Below are positions 14,001 through 24,384 of a DNA stretch of 64,000 nucleotides, piece after piece. Source of the DNA: Castanea sativa. Its lineage: Eukaryota; Streptophyta; Magnoliopsida; Fagales; Fagaceae. Under the pieces are notes generated by a model. It saw nothing but the letters and a program-made list of their open reading frames with translations. It was not told where the DNA came from and did not search any database. Within the stretch, counting starts at the first letter, position 1; the number at the start of each line of letters is the position of its first letter. Where the stretch lies: NCBI RefSeq assembly GCF_040712315.1, contig NC_134017.1, forward strand, positions 1,332,001 through 1,396,000, written 5' to 3'. A program made the position numbers and the translations under genes.

Positions 14001-15959
14001 TTGTAACTAATTTTTTTATGAATAAGTCTATTATCATAACTATTTCCACAACTTTGCCACAATTTATTCATGTGTTGACTTGTGATTAGTGGAATTGTGG
14101 ACTCACTATTTTTTCCCACCACTTACAAGTCACCACATAGGCAAATTGTGGCCAAAGTTGTGAAAATTGTTGCGGCACTTTTTATAGTGGATTGATGGAA
14201 TTGGATCCCTGAATTGGTTTTTCCCAGTGAAGAGGTTCTTCTCTAGGTTTTAGGTTTCCAAGTATACTTTTACCGCTTTATCGTTATTGCTTTAGATTTG
14301 ATATTTGATTTTTATGATTGATATATTTGCTTGTGTATGACATCTATGATAATCTTGAGTATTCAATCAACAATTCCATTGCTTAGGCAAGTAGAAGTCT
14401 ATATAGAATTTCAGAACTTGTAGTGAAACTTTTCAAATTTGCAGGTCATCTATTAAGAGGTCATTTTCGGAAAGTGATATTCACTCTAGGGGTGACTCAA
14501 CTATGACAAGCACAGATTTAATACATAATCAGACTTTGTCTAAAGAACTGCAAGGAGGCAGCACGAGTCTTTTACAGTTCATACCAGATATCCCAACTCA
14601 GCCTTTGTCTGATGAAGCACAAGGAGATGACACAAGTATTTTAGAGTGCATGCCAGAGATCTCAACTAGCATCAGGTTAAACCTTTTTTTTGGTGGACTG
14701 ATCTTTAGCCAGATAGTTAAGTGAATATAATATAATAGATGTTGGTTTTCTTTGACATAGGCAACTTATGCAAGTGGACCAAAGTCTCAGAAGTGATGAC
14801 AATCATAACAATGAACATAGGGATGTATCTGACCACTCAAGTTTATTTGATATGGACTGGCGTTCTTCATCTGGAAATTCTTTTGTTGAAGCAAATGACA
14901 CTACATACAGGTGCCCTGAGTGTAGGGATACGATTGATCAAATGAAGGTATGCATATTACTATCTCATTGCTGACTATGTTTTATAATGAAAAAATAAAA
15001 ATAAAAAAACTATTTAGCCTTAAATTATGTAGCCAAACAGCCCCCTTTTCAAATTATGTAGCAAAATAACTTTCTTTTGGAACTCAATATTGCTGATGTC
15101 ATATTCTGTCTAGAAGTTCTATGCGTATTTGGCCATTTAAATGTTTTTGAAAATTTTACACAAAACGCAACATTAGGACCGTCAAGTTCCACTTAAATAT
15201 ATGCATAAAATTCGATATTGCTAATATCAAGTTTTAGGAAGAACTTGGTATCAAAGAAATTGAATTCAAAAACAAGGATATTCTGCTCATAGTTTGAAAA
15301 GGGAGCTGTGAGCTGTTTAGCTACATAGTTAAAAAATTAAGGCTAAATAGTCATTTTACCCTTAATAATGATGTATCTTGTCCAACAGAAATCCAAAAAT
15401 TATGTTATGCTAATCCACAGAAATTACAATAGATGAGTTAGTGACACCATTCCACTGCCCTGTAAAGACTATATGAGAAAATCTCTTCCAGGCATTTCTA
15501 TCTTTGACCTTATTGGATAAAAACTTAAACTGCTATGATCAAGCTTTCAACAAATATTCAAGCATATTTAAGCACACCACTTTATTCTTGTTGTTCATGA
15601 TAAGTAGCACAGGATGGTTGCAATTTCTGCATCTAGCAATGCAGCAAGTCAGTCAGGCCATAACAATTTGTCTCTCTCCCCAATAGACATCGAAGTCCTA
15701 TGTTTAGTTTTTCAAGCCTCTATGAAACACGGCCCTGAACTTATTACATGGAAAAAATTGTCATCATCATTTGTCTTCTTTCAATGCAAGTGAAATGGTG
15801 ACAGAGTTATTATGTTGCTTTGCTTTTTCTGGTTGCTGTAGTTAGAAAAAAAAATGCTTACTTCTTTTTCCATTTTTTTAGGGAAAATTAATTGGTGAAT
15901 ATGGTATGAGCTTTTTGAACTGGGTTTTTCATGGGGAGGCACTGTTCCACAGAAGTTGA
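3192..15959 (+). CDS. SAC: SAC-domain phosphoinositide phosphatase (plant SAC2-5 type)
   Basis: Fifteen coding exons give 774 residues: 3192-3251, 8031-8235, 8346-8511, 8699-8921, 9557-9633, 9753-9943, 10032-10129, 10956-11095, 11200-11325, 11846-12185, 12769-12890, 13032-13112, 14445-14675, 14761-14947, 15882-15959. All phases join. The N-terminal half carries family blocks such as [32 protein letters not shown] and [10 protein letters not shown]. The catalytic P-loop [12 protein letters not shown] places the nucleophile Cys near residue 474 and the Arg near 480 (CX5R-T). The protein ends in GEALFHRS. Plant SAC2-5 proteins remove the 5-phosphate from PI(3,5)P2 at the tonoplast; that role is inferred here from family membership. 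Exon 10 ends AAG before gc, so intron 10 looks GC-AG. Exon 6 (donor at 9944) is the least certain boundary. Intron 1 is 4.8 kb and hosts a Helitron. The length matches the family and no disruption is seen. Confidence 0.92.
3347..3545. repeat. Imperfect ~100-bp tandem duplication in SAC intron 1
   Basis: Two adjacent copies share actgtattttcttgg, gctttctttttg, tcagctt, aaagatca and gggtttgtttcgtgttga. The second copy carries extra sequence. It lies just downstream of coding exon 1 and is an intronic duplication with no coding content. Confidence 0.8.
3900..3936. repeat. (TAA)n microsatellite
   Basis: About 12 TAA units in SAC intron 1. Confidence 0.95.
4310..4520. repeat. Dispersed repeat related to 21750-21910
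   Basis: Starts cttgagtaggcat and ends near ttattaaaatattggagga. Blocks recur in the same order at 21755-21905 (cttgagtaggcat, a caccac/actac block, ttttttacaa, attaagatatcgga). It looks like two diverged copies of an unclassified repeat in SAC intron 1 and beside the 3' LINE flank. Confidence 0.45.
4714..4766. repeat. (AT)n microsatellite
   Basis: About 26 AT units in SAC intron 1. Confidence 0.95.
5777..7609 (+). mobile_element. Non-autonomous Helitron in SAC intron 1
   Basis: The 5' end reads A|TCAATATATATATAAAAGC, the TC start and AT-rich lead typical of plant Helitrons, followed by agagacctc. The 3' end has the hairpin CCGTGC-atc-GCACGG (7583-7597), then 12 nt ending CTAG, then T. Helitrons insert between A and T without target duplication, and both flanks fit. 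No Rep/helicase frame is visible in the 1833 bp. An open frame at 6180-6434 inside it has no recognised domain. A SINE is nested at 6962-7131. Confidence 0.8.
6962..7131 (-). mobile_element. tRNA-derived SINE (family B) nested in the Helitron
   Basis: Read on the minus strand, a tRNA-like head carries a B-box-like GGTTCAAGTC and the element ends in a poly(A) run (plus-strand poly(T) 6966-6984). The 9-bp direct repeat tagggtgga flanks it (6953-6961 and about 7132-7141, edges uncertain by a base or two). The head, tail and flanking duplication together support a SINE. It was inserted after the Helitron formed. Confidence 0.7.
14030..14192. mobile_element. MITE-like inverted repeat in SAC intron 12
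   Basis: The left arm (ccacaactttgccacaattt, about 14045) and right arm (aaattgtggccaaagttgtg, about 14143) are inverted copies, extended outward by ccacta/tagtgg motifs. No coding content. Family unassigned. Confidence 0.6.
15007..15362. mobile_element. MITE-like inverted repeat in SAC intron 14
   Basis: The left end (tatttagccttaaattatgt with aaacagccccctttt) is the inverted copy of the right end (aaaagggagctg with ttaaggctaaatag). The interior has two short copies of a TCRATATTGCTRATRTC-like motif that also occurs in the repeat at 47040-47410, so the two may be one family. Confidence 0.6.
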
Positions 15960-17090
15960 CAGAAGTTATTTAAATATAACACTACAGCATTTGGATGAAG
16001 CTTTTTGCTAACAGTTGGCTAAAGTTTAGCGGTACTTTTTAAAGGTCTACAGATGGATGTAGAGTGCTGGACAGAAACAAGAAGGTTAGAGAGAAATTGA
16101 AAGTTAAAGACTATTGGCATTCAATACATTCCTTCAATCTCTATAATTTCTATAGAGTGTAAATATCTACTACTGATTCTTTGATTCTCACATAGGCTTT
16201 GAATTGACACTGTAAATTTACTGTAACACAATTATAAGGTTTTGGCCCAATTTTTTTAGTTTTGCTCTTGCTTTGGCATGTCAATGTTTTGGAATTGAGG
16301 TCAACTAAATTTTCACTTTTTTTTTTTTTCCCATTATTTTGTTGGTGTATTCCTTAAAAAGAGAGTTTAGAAAGTTGGTCAGCCATTTGGTTTTTTTCTC
16401 TTTCTAGTTTTTTGGTTCTTCCAAGTTTATGATGATTACTTAACCTTTGTGCTCCCCTTTTTCCTTTTTGTTTTTCTCAATTGTGATTGTGAGTAATTAA
16501 TGAAACTGGGACTCTGTAACATGTAAGTTTGTCAATCTTTTAGTTTCTCCTCAATTTTTCTCTTGCCAACTTTTTCCTTTTGTCAATTTAAGGCAATTTC
16601 TTGTTCTTTTTTTTATATCTTCGTTTGTATCGTTTCTTTTGTCTCATCTTCTCTTTCCTTATTTCCAAACTCAAATAAAATCAAACCACAGATATAATGC
16701 TCAAAACATAGATGACAGTCTTTTCAAATGATAATTGATATCATGAGATAATCATCTGCTATCATTCATATGACAAATCTAGACGCACTATGCAATCTAG
16801 ACGAGGCAAATATTGAACAGTATCTTATTCTTGAAGAATGTATATCGCTCTCTAAGTGTTCCCTGCCATCAGTTTAGTACTATTATATGTAACCCTCTAC
16901 GATATTGATGTTTTAATGTATTTTACCCTGCAACCAATTTTCTATGTCAATGCTTGACCCCTCCTTACCTTTTTTTTTTGTTTCTTAGTCCTACAACCTA
17001 TGACAAATCCCCTTAATCTAATGGAGCAAGCCTTAGAAGAGCAAGGCATACGGTATATAACCCTTTAGCTTGATGCTAGAATGCCCATAA
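15960..17090. other. 3' region of SAC gene, no further gene
   Basis: Probable 3'UTR followed by T-rich intergenic DNA. Short poly(T) tracts and weak AATAAA-like signals are present, but no convincing open frame. Confidence 0.5.
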
Positions 17091-17096
17091 AATAGC

Positions 17097-17635
17097 AAGC
17101 TTGATGCAGCAGCATAACTAGAAACTATCTCAATATTTTATTTTTTATTTTCATTGGATAATTTTATATTTTAATCTTTTTATTTATTTAGTTTGAGTTA
17201 TGATAGGGATTGAATTGCATGTCCTTAGATAATGATTAGTTTAGTATTTGGATTAGCTTAGATTATTATTTGAGTTTGATTAGGATTCATTTTAGGATGT
17301 TTGAATCCTAATCAAATTCAAATGCTAATCTAAATACTAAACTAATCATTATCTAAGGATATGCAATTCAATCCCTCTCATAACTCAAACCTTTTTTTTT
17401 TAAAGAAATTATTTTAACCTATAATGTCCGCCCTTGATTATAGATCTTTAATGTCAGACCAAGACACCAATTGGTTTTCAACCATCACAAATTTTACCAA
17501 TTGAGTTAACTGAAACCCACTTATCATAACTTAAACTAAATAAATAAAAATATTAAAATCTAAAATTATCCAATAAAAATAAAATAAAATAAAATACTGA
17601 GATAGTTCTGGTTATACTCCTTCATCAAAGCTGCT
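17097..17635. mobile_element. Long foldback element with ~190-bp arms
   Basis: The left arm (about 17097-17288) includes gatgcagcagcataac, caatattttat, cattggataattttatattt, gtttgagttatga and taatgattagtttagtattt. The right arm carries their reverse complements in mirror order up to about 17635. The arms nearly touch at 17288-17300, so a single strand would fold into a very long hairpin. The right arm is split by a SINE at 17391-17523. No transposase frame is present. A foldback MITE is the best fit. Confidence 0.8.
17391..17523 (-). mobile_element. tRNA-derived SINE (family A), internally deleted, nested in foldback
   Basis: Flanked by a 13-bp duplication with one mismatch (tcataactcaaac at 17378, tcataacttaaac at 17524). 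On the minus strand it has an A-box-like TTAACTCAATTGG, then ACCAATTGGTGTCTTGGTCTG, and a poly(A) tail (plus-strand poly(T) near 17391-17402). The B-box section seen in the copy at 47551 is missing, so this copy has an internal deletion. Confidence 0.8.
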
Positions 17636-17768
17636 GTTAGTACTCTAGGTTCCTTTCAAAATACTTGCCATTTCCCCCCTATCCAGATAGAATACTATAT
17701 ATTTAGATAAATATATCACATATATTTTGACAAGTAGTGAGTTGTTAGGTATCCAAAGGTAATTTGGC

Positions 17769-17788
17769 TATGTAAATATAGACAAATC

Positions 17789-17842
<54 letters not shown>
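17769..17842. repeat. Duplicated flank plus (AT)n tract left of solo LTR
   Basis: The 29 bp starting tatgtaaatatagacaaatc, followed by a long (AT)n, is repeated exactly at 18601-18629 on the other side of the LTR, again followed by (AT)n. Confidence 0.9.
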
Positions 17843-17843
<1 letters not shown>

Positions 17844-17846
<3 letters not shown>

Positions 17847-18594
17847 GGGGGGTAAAAAGATCCTGATGGGAATGTGGGCCTTTTGGGCCGTGTTAAGGAA
17901 GGCCGACCTGCTCCTGGGTTTAGAATTTGTTAGTACTATGGGTCGGCCCATACGCCGAGGATCCGAGGATCCAGCCGAGGGTGAACTTACCCTCGGATGG
18001 ACACCAAAGAACTCGGGATTTCATAGTAAAGATTAGGGAATGACACGGTTAAGGCCAATGGTTAAAAGGGGTGAACCTTAGAATGCCCCAGAAGCACCGG
18101 TGTTGGAGAAATGTCAAGGATAAAGGCTGCCACATCCGCATTAAAGACCCTGCACCTACTACCCTGGCCGCATTTATGGGGAAGTGACACCTGAACAGTG
18201 GAAGGGAAACTTCTGGTTACTATTCAAAGGCACTGAGAAAAGAAATATCTAGGTTAAGGGGGAGATGGGACAACACGTGTACAAAGTATCAAAGGGAGGA
18301 GTATTTAAGGGGCAACCTAGAACACAAAAGGGGGGACGGACTTTTTGTAACCTAAAAAAGAAAAGAAACAAAGAGAGAGATAATATAAGAACAACTCTCG
18401 GCTTATGTTCGAGGAAGCTGATTTACTATATTCCTTGTTGTTTCCAAGTATTTGCAATCTTTAGTTTGTCATTTAATCCTCACACGCTTCTAACCTGGGT
18501 TTCAAGCCCACACTCTACAAATTCATATTGTTTAAGGCTCATTGGGCCTGAGCCCATAACTGTTCTTGAGACCAGGTGCAATTGTGCACTTACA
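17844..18594. mobile_element. Solo LTR, probably Gypsy-type
   Basis: A 751-bp block of much higher GC than its surroundings begins TGTGGGGGG and ends GTGCACTTACA (TG...CA). It sits inside an AT tract, so the expected 5-bp duplication (tatat) cannot be told from the microsatellite. The interior shows gtatttaagg (TATA-like) near 18300 and a ccgaggatccgaggatcc duplication near 17956, as in LTR promoters. No primer-binding site or gag-pol follows, so it is read as a solo LTR left by recombination. The Gypsy assignment is a guess. Confidence 0.7.
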
Positions 18595-18600
18595 TATATA

Positions 18601-18626
18601 TATGTAAATATAGACAAATCATTATA

Positions 18627-18676
<50 letters not shown>
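18601..18676. repeat. Duplicated flank plus (AT)n tract right of solo LTR
   Basis: Exact second copy of the 29-bp flank found at 17769, followed by a long (AT)n ending tatctatatag. Confidence 0.9.
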
Positions 18677-18679
<3 letters not shown>

Positions 18680-19534
18680 ATATAGAAGTAGGAACCTCAT
18701 TTGTGAATTATTAACCTCATCTTTTATCTAGGGTTATGCTGCCACTCTTTTACAAAAGAGAGATATAATGCATAAAAGATGAGTTTATAATCGAATGGTA
18801 AATTATATCCGTTTTGCATGGAAATTGGCATGTATGTTGAAAATATATAAAACATGTAATCCAACGGTTGGTTTTTTAAAATATGAATTCAATAAAATGT
18901 TATTGGGTGGTATAACTCTAAGCAATGTTACACCAGGTATAATTTGAATCCACACACACACACATACACATATATATATTTATTTATTTATTTATATATT
19001 CATTTAACCTTCCACCTAAGCAAATATTTCAATGAATTATATAATTTTTATTATTACTTATATTAACAATAAATAATTATATTTTCTTAGAATTTATAAT
19101 TTTGATAAACATTTTAGGCAACCACACTTATTGTCATGTGTTTAATGAGGTACATGTACTCATTTTTATTAAGTATTAATTTTTTATAGGTGATGTATAA
19201 TAGTTATTAATATATAAAGGGAACACATTTTTTTTTTCTCACAATAAGTTGGATGGAGGATTTAAATTGGGTTCTTTAAGTTGGTACCTAAGCTTTAATA
19301 TAATTTTCTATTCACCAAAAAAAAAAATATATTGAAACAAAAACCAACAAAACACATAAACCTATTTTATAATACACGCAATAAAAAAATATAAAACATA
19401 AATATGTGGTTAAGTTACTCAAAAATAATTATATATTTGTGAGTTCGTCAAATTTTTGTTTCTCTAATACAAAAGGTTAATCTATTAAGAATTTCATATG
19501 GGAAAAGAGAAGGTTACCCATATTTTTTGATAAT
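18680..19534. other. AT-rich intergenic region
   Basis: No gene seen. It holds a CA/TA-rich patch near 18950-19000 with TTTA units and other low-complexity sequence up to the LINE target duplication. Confidence 0.5.
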
Positions 19535-19619
19535 ATGAAAAATTCTCTTTCAACTTAAACAAAAATGGTGAAAAAGTGAACAAGAATAAGAACTAGACAG
19601 CTTTGTTCTTTAGTAAATC

Positions 19620-20008
19620 CACACCGGAGAATGTATGTCTTGCTATCAAAGGAAGTTTGGGATTGCAAGAAATAACACAATATGAAAAATATCTTGGACT
19701 ACCATCTCTAATTGGAAGGGGGAAAAGAGAGTTTTAATTACATCAAAGAAAGAATATGGAGAAAATTACAAGGTTGTGAAGAGAAGTTATTATCACAAGC
19801 TAGTCGTGAAGTTTTGATAAAATCAATTACCCAAGCCATTCTAATTTTCACTATGGGATGCTTCAAATTACCCATTGGCTTGTGCAATGATATTGAGACT
19901 GTGATTAGGAAATTTTGGTGGGGACAATGTGGAGATAGTAGGAAGATTCATTGGCTTCAGTGGGATAAGTTGACAAAATCCAAGTTTGTAGGGGAAAATG
20001 GTTTCTGA
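19620..20008 (+). pseudogene. LINE ORF2 fragment, post-RT region
   Basis: A frame beginning before 19700 encodes YEKYLGLPSLIGR and, after a frame change near 19730, FNYIKERIWRKLQG, SQASREVLIKS and FWWGQCGDSRKIHWL. These are conserved blocks just after the RT domain in plant L1 ORF2. The frame is lost near 20008. It belongs to the truncated LINE. Confidence 0.85.
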
Positions 20009-20713
20009 GATTTGGCGATGTTTAATGATTCTTTATTGGCGAAAAAAAACTTGGAGATTGTTACACAACAAGAATTCACTCTTTTACAAAGTCTTTAAAG
20101 CACACTTTTTCCCTAATTGTTCTATTATGGAGGCTAAAGACTCAAGGTCCGGATAGTATGCATAGTATTCTTACAAGAAAGGGATGTTATTCAAAGAGAT
20201 GCTCACTGGTGAATTGGGAATGGAAAAAATCTAAAAATATGGCAGCATCAGTGGCTTCCCAAGAAGCACCCTCCATTAGTTTGTTCTCCCATGATTGCGT
20301 CCTTGGAAGAGGACACAGTTGATCTGCTTATTGATGATACAACTAGGCAGTGGGAAAATGGCGTCATTGATGGGATATTTGCACCGGAGGAAGCTAATTA
20401 ACTCTACGAAATCCCAATATCTAGAGTGAATCTAAGGACGCTCTGTTTTGGCCAATGACGCGTGATGGTTGCTATTCCTGTAATTCCGGTTCTTGAAGGA
20501 GGAAGAAGAGCTTGAGGTTAGGGATATGGAGGACTATCAGGGAAACACTTTTGTGGAAGAGTATTTGGTCTTTGCAGGTGCCGAATTAAGTGAAGAATTT
20601 TGTTTGGAGTGCCTGTTGAAACTCACTGCCCACAAAGACGAATTTAGTTTGTCGTATGATCATTGAATCTCCCACATGCGATCCCTGTCAGGATTGTCTA
20701 GAAACGGTGCTCC

Positions 20714-21505
20714 ATGCTCTTTGGTCATGCTGAGAAGTTGACGTTGATTGTTCCGATGTGGAGCTCTGGTTTTCGGTCAGGCATACAATTTGGAGACTTC
20801 AAAGAACTGGTAGCTTGGATTCTTAAGGAAAACAATAGCCCAGAATATTTTGCAATGATCGTATGGCCAATTTGGAACCAACGCAACCAGGTCAGATTAC
20901 AACATCCCTGTTGCGCTCTCCATCTCATACCTCAGTTGTCCAAGGATCAACTTGAAGAATTTTTGGCGATGCAACCACCACCAAAGCCCCCACCGATTTT
21001 GACTCGGGTTTGCTGGCGCCCCCCACCTCCTGGTTTTGTTAAAGTAAATTTCGACGAAGTGGTATTTTCGGAGGAAAATAAAGCTGGTGCTGGTATTGTC
21101 ATTCGGAATAGAGAAGGCTTTGTGTTGTCGTCTCAATCCCAACAGCTAAATCAAGCTTACAGTCCAAGTGCTATTGAAGCTATAGCTACACATACAGGTC
21201 TTCAGTTAGCGACGAAACTTGGCTTTACTCAGGCTGTCTTGGAGGGGGATTCTCTAACACTAATGTCGTCTCAGCAACATTAACGTGAACTAATGTCGCC
21301 TGATGGTCTGCTAATTCAAGATGTTCGTCACTTTTCTAGTTCTTTTCATCAATTACGGTACTCTCATCTGAAGGGAGAAGGTAATAAGGTTGCTCATAGT
21401 CTTGCTCGATGTGATTTAAATATCTCTGATTTTGTTGTGTGGATGGAGGATGTTTCACAACCAGTTTCTTTTGTACTTCAGACTAATTTAGCCAATCCTA
21501 TTTAA
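20714..21505 (+). pseudogene. LINE ORF2 fragment, RNase H domain
   Basis: Two plus-strand frames (20714-21283 and 21293-21505) make a broken RVT_3-type RNase H. They show PPPGFVKVNFDEVVFSEE, GAGIVIRNREGFVLSS, AIEAIATHTGLQLA, VLEGDSLTL, then a stop and EGNKVAHSLARCDLN. The usual catalytic D in VNFDG is kept (VNFDE). The domain is broken by a stop near 21281, so it is not functional. Confidence 0.85.
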
Positions 21506-21699
21506 TAAAAGCGAAGTGGTCTTCTTCCAAAAATATATATATATATAGAACAAAAATGGCATACCAATTATCATGAAAAATTCTCTTTCAACTAGGAAAA
21601 AAGTGGCATACCCAAACAAAGTTTCCAATAATGAGTTTTCAAAATAAGGCACACTATGTACAAAAAAAAAAGAAGAGAAAAATAGTAAAATAATAATGT

Positions 21700-22300
21700 A
21701 AATAATAATAATGATATGTACATTTTTATTTATCACTGTTATATTTGCTTGCTTGAGTAGGCATTAAATATGTTTATCTATATCAGTCACTATGCTATAA
21801 TTAGATTACTACACTACTCTTTTTCTCTATAAAATATAACAATATAGACTGCAAATTTTTTTACAAAGAAACTTATTAAGATATCGGAGAAAAATAATAA
21901 CAAAATGGTGATATTTGTGTCACTCGGACATTCTAATCATCCAAACACAAACACAGAATCCAACAAATAACCAATACCCATTAGTCAAAACTATACAAAA
22001 ACCAAAATCCAAAACTCAAAATCCCTCATTTCTCACTTCCCCACTTACACTTTCTCATAATCCAACACACTACAATAGAACCAAACTGCCAAAATAGAGA
22101 GAGAATTGAGAACGTCCAGTAATGAAGACTCTTTAAGTCTGAGAAACTGGAAGCCACTAACTCCGAAGGCTTTGTTTGGAAAGCAGACAAAGCCAACTTT
22201 ATACCAAGGACATTAACCAAGGTGCATGCGAAGATGGAGAGAGACTCCTGTCCCGACTGTCTAGTTGATTTTAGGAGCATTTGATTTGAGTTTGTCAACA
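21700..22300. repeat. Mosaic repeat block with RPSA intron-1 homology
   Basis: Positions 21755-21905 match the dispersed repeat at 4310-4520. Positions about 21950-22125 align along their length with RPSA intron 1 (31130-31297), sharing aacaaata-caatacccat, caaaatccctc and acactttctca. Beyond that, 22118-22272 holds an unrecognised open stretch, possibly an exon fragment. The block looks like a patchwork of captured or duplicated pieces. Confidence 0.6.
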
Positions 22301-22607
22301 TTTGATTTGTAATTGGACATTTGATTAGTACATTTGAACATTTGATGTCATATTATTAGGATTTAAGTCTCTCTTTTGCATGAGAAAGTTTTTTTGTGGA
22401 ATTACAATCTTTGTTCACGATGTGCCCCTTTTCTTTACTTCACAAATGGGATTTTTTCTTCTTATTATATTTAGATATAAAAAAGTATATTCATCCCAAA
22501 TTTAGAAGAAATAAGCAATATGTATAAAATTAATTAAGGTTGTCTTTCGTAGATAATGTTCAGACACTTTCACCATTGGGCATATCCACAAATGACATAC
22601 CTGCCGT

Positions 22608-22770
22608 GTACAAACTATGGTTTTCAAACACCGAACTAGCCAGTTCAATCGGAAATAGCTACCAATCCTGTTCGGTAAAAACTTCCATAACGGGTAAAAA
22701 AATCGGTAAAAACTGAGAACCGGTAGTTGTTTTGATTCTTTGACCCTACCGATATTTAAAACCATGATGT
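22608..22770. mobile_element. MITE-like element with atggtttt ends
   Basis: The left end (ctatggttttcaaacaccg) and right end (cgatatttaaaaccatgatg) are inverted matches, with the interior rich in cggt/accg words. About 160 bp, no coding content. The target duplication is unclear, so the class is open. Confidence 0.5.
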
Positions 22771-23227
22771 AGACTTTCAATTATTTGTAGTCTTTGAACT
22801 TTTAGTAATATTTTCTTGGCATATACTTTCATGTCAGCAGAAATTTAGCTTATGTATCTGTATAATTATAAACTAAAGAAATTATAATCACAAACTATGA
22901 GAGGAAAGTCTTACCTTAGCTGAACGAGATCTTATTTTACTAAACTATTAATTTTTTTATTTATTAATAGGATAGTCACAACCAAAGTTTCTTTTTGAGA
23001 TATTACCTACTTAAATTAGGTAATGATTTAATTAGACCCCAAATTTTATTTACGACTAATCCAACAATTAATGCTATATATACATGATTAACCAAGTTAA
23101 CCAAGCATGGATACAAATAATTGCATGGATAGGCATATTGAACATTTCAAAAAAGATAAAGGGCAATAAATAAAGAGAACCAAACCTAAGATAATACCAA
23201 AAGTGTTATCAAAAAGGAAAATTGGGG

Positions 23228-23700
23228 TACTTGATGTAAAAATATCTCTGCGGCTAGACTGTCGTCGAATGATCAACTAGAAAGAATAGTTGCAGTATAA
23301 GACACGCACAAAATCCTCCAAGCCTAGTGTTATCTATGTACCCAAAACTGACAACCCTGATTGAGTCTTTTCTTCAATCTAGCTTCCCCGATCCCTCAAC
23401 AAAGCTCAGCTGGACCTTTAAGCCTTCAAGGCTGAAATTGGGCAAACTCCAATGGTTCCCAGCAACCAATTTCACTCACAATACTTAATGAATGGTATGA
23501 TTATTATTGCGATGATCTTCTTTCAAGGTTTGGCTATGATCAAAGGGAAAATTATAGAGAATTTATTGTGTTTGAGTCTCTTAACAATGGCTCCAATTCT
23601 CTCAACTCATATGTGGGTGCTTAGGGTAAAAATAATGGGAAATGAGATGTATTTATATTGATAAGGGGCTGGTATATCAAAGGATGTGTACATTTTTTGA
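23228..23700. other. Possible LTR or retroelement debris
   Basis: A block of moderate GC (ctgcggctagactgtcgtcg through gtatttatattg) stands out from its AT-rich surroundings. It has no coding frame with a recognised domain. Its composition resembles an LTR fragment, but I could not identify its ends. Confidence 0.3.
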
Positions 23701-23704
23701 TTTT

Positions 23705-23850
23705 AAATTAGGAAAAAATAACTTTTTGGTCCCTACACATTGAGCTATTTTCCATTTTGGTACCCAATTTTTTGAAGGTCCTATTTTGGTCAATGAAATT
23801 GTTATCAATTTAGTCCTTACTGTCATCTCACTATTAGAAATATCGCAGAT
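23705..23850. repeat. Half of a 'tttggtccctaac'-type foldback repeat
   Basis: Contains ctttttggtccctac, attttggtacccaa, ttttggtcaatg and atttagtccttactgtcatctc, matching in style the intact inverted repeat at 25572-25945. Only one arm is seen here. Confidence 0.4.
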
Positions 23851-24159
23851 AGAGTGCATCATTGGCACATTACATGTTGGCTATTAAAACAATATTAAAA
23901 AAATTATTTGGCATTCAAAAAATGTCACATCAGCATCCATTTCAGTTTCTAAATTTAAAATAAATCCTTCAATTTTATTTTTTCAATAAATTTTTTTATT
24001 TGTTTTTCATTTTTCATTTTTTTTCCTTGGAAAACAAAAACACAAAATTAAACACAACAAACCTAAAAATCAAACCCCAAAACCACACCAAAACATCACA
24101 ACTGAGTTAAGATTTATCTTTCAAACCACACGGCCACACACTTTCATTTTTCAATTTCG

Positions 24160-24245
24160 TGTGTGTGTGTGTGTGTCTCTCTCTCTCTCTACTTATTTGA
24201 AAATTTGTCTCTCCTTAGAGAGAGAGAGAGAGAGAGAGAGAGAGG
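24160..24245. repeat. (GT)n, (CT)n and (AG)n microsatellites
   Basis: gtgtgtgtgt... is followed by tctctctctc and, about 30 bp on, by a long agagag run, so the CT and AG tracts could pair in a hairpin. Confidence 0.9.
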
Positions 24246-24384
24246 TCAAGATTAGTTTGATTTGGGTTAGAAAGAGAGAGGTTGAGATTGATGATTGGGT
24301 CTTAGGTGGTGGTGGTAGGTGGTAGCAAAATGGAGGTTGAGATGGAGGGTGTGGTTGAAGACTCAACTTCTTAGTTTTGTAATA

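Larger units (their letters stand above)
19535..21593 (+). mobile_element. 5'-truncated L1-type LINE with 21-bp target-site duplication
   Basis: An identical 21-bp sequence beginning atgaaaaattctc occurs at 19535-19555 and 21573-21593 and brackets a plus-strand LINE remnant of about 2 kb. Only the 3' end of ORF2 is present: the post-RT segment (YEKYLGLPSLIGR), the zinc-binding/RVT-associated region and the C-terminal RNase H domain. The 3' end carries tttaataaaagcgaagtgg and a short A/AT tail. The truncated 5' end, tail and long duplication are the hallmarks of target-primed reverse transcription. Internal stops and frameshifts show that it is dead. Confidence 0.9.

Noticed and set aside
18265..18714. 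149-codon open frame ending in a poly(YI) run
   Set aside because: It spans the solo LTR and runs into the (AT)n microsatellite, so the tail is translated repeat.
20725..21142. Minus-strand open frames over the LINE RNase H
   Set aside because: They are shadows of the plus-strand RNase H frame, which carries the conserved motifs.
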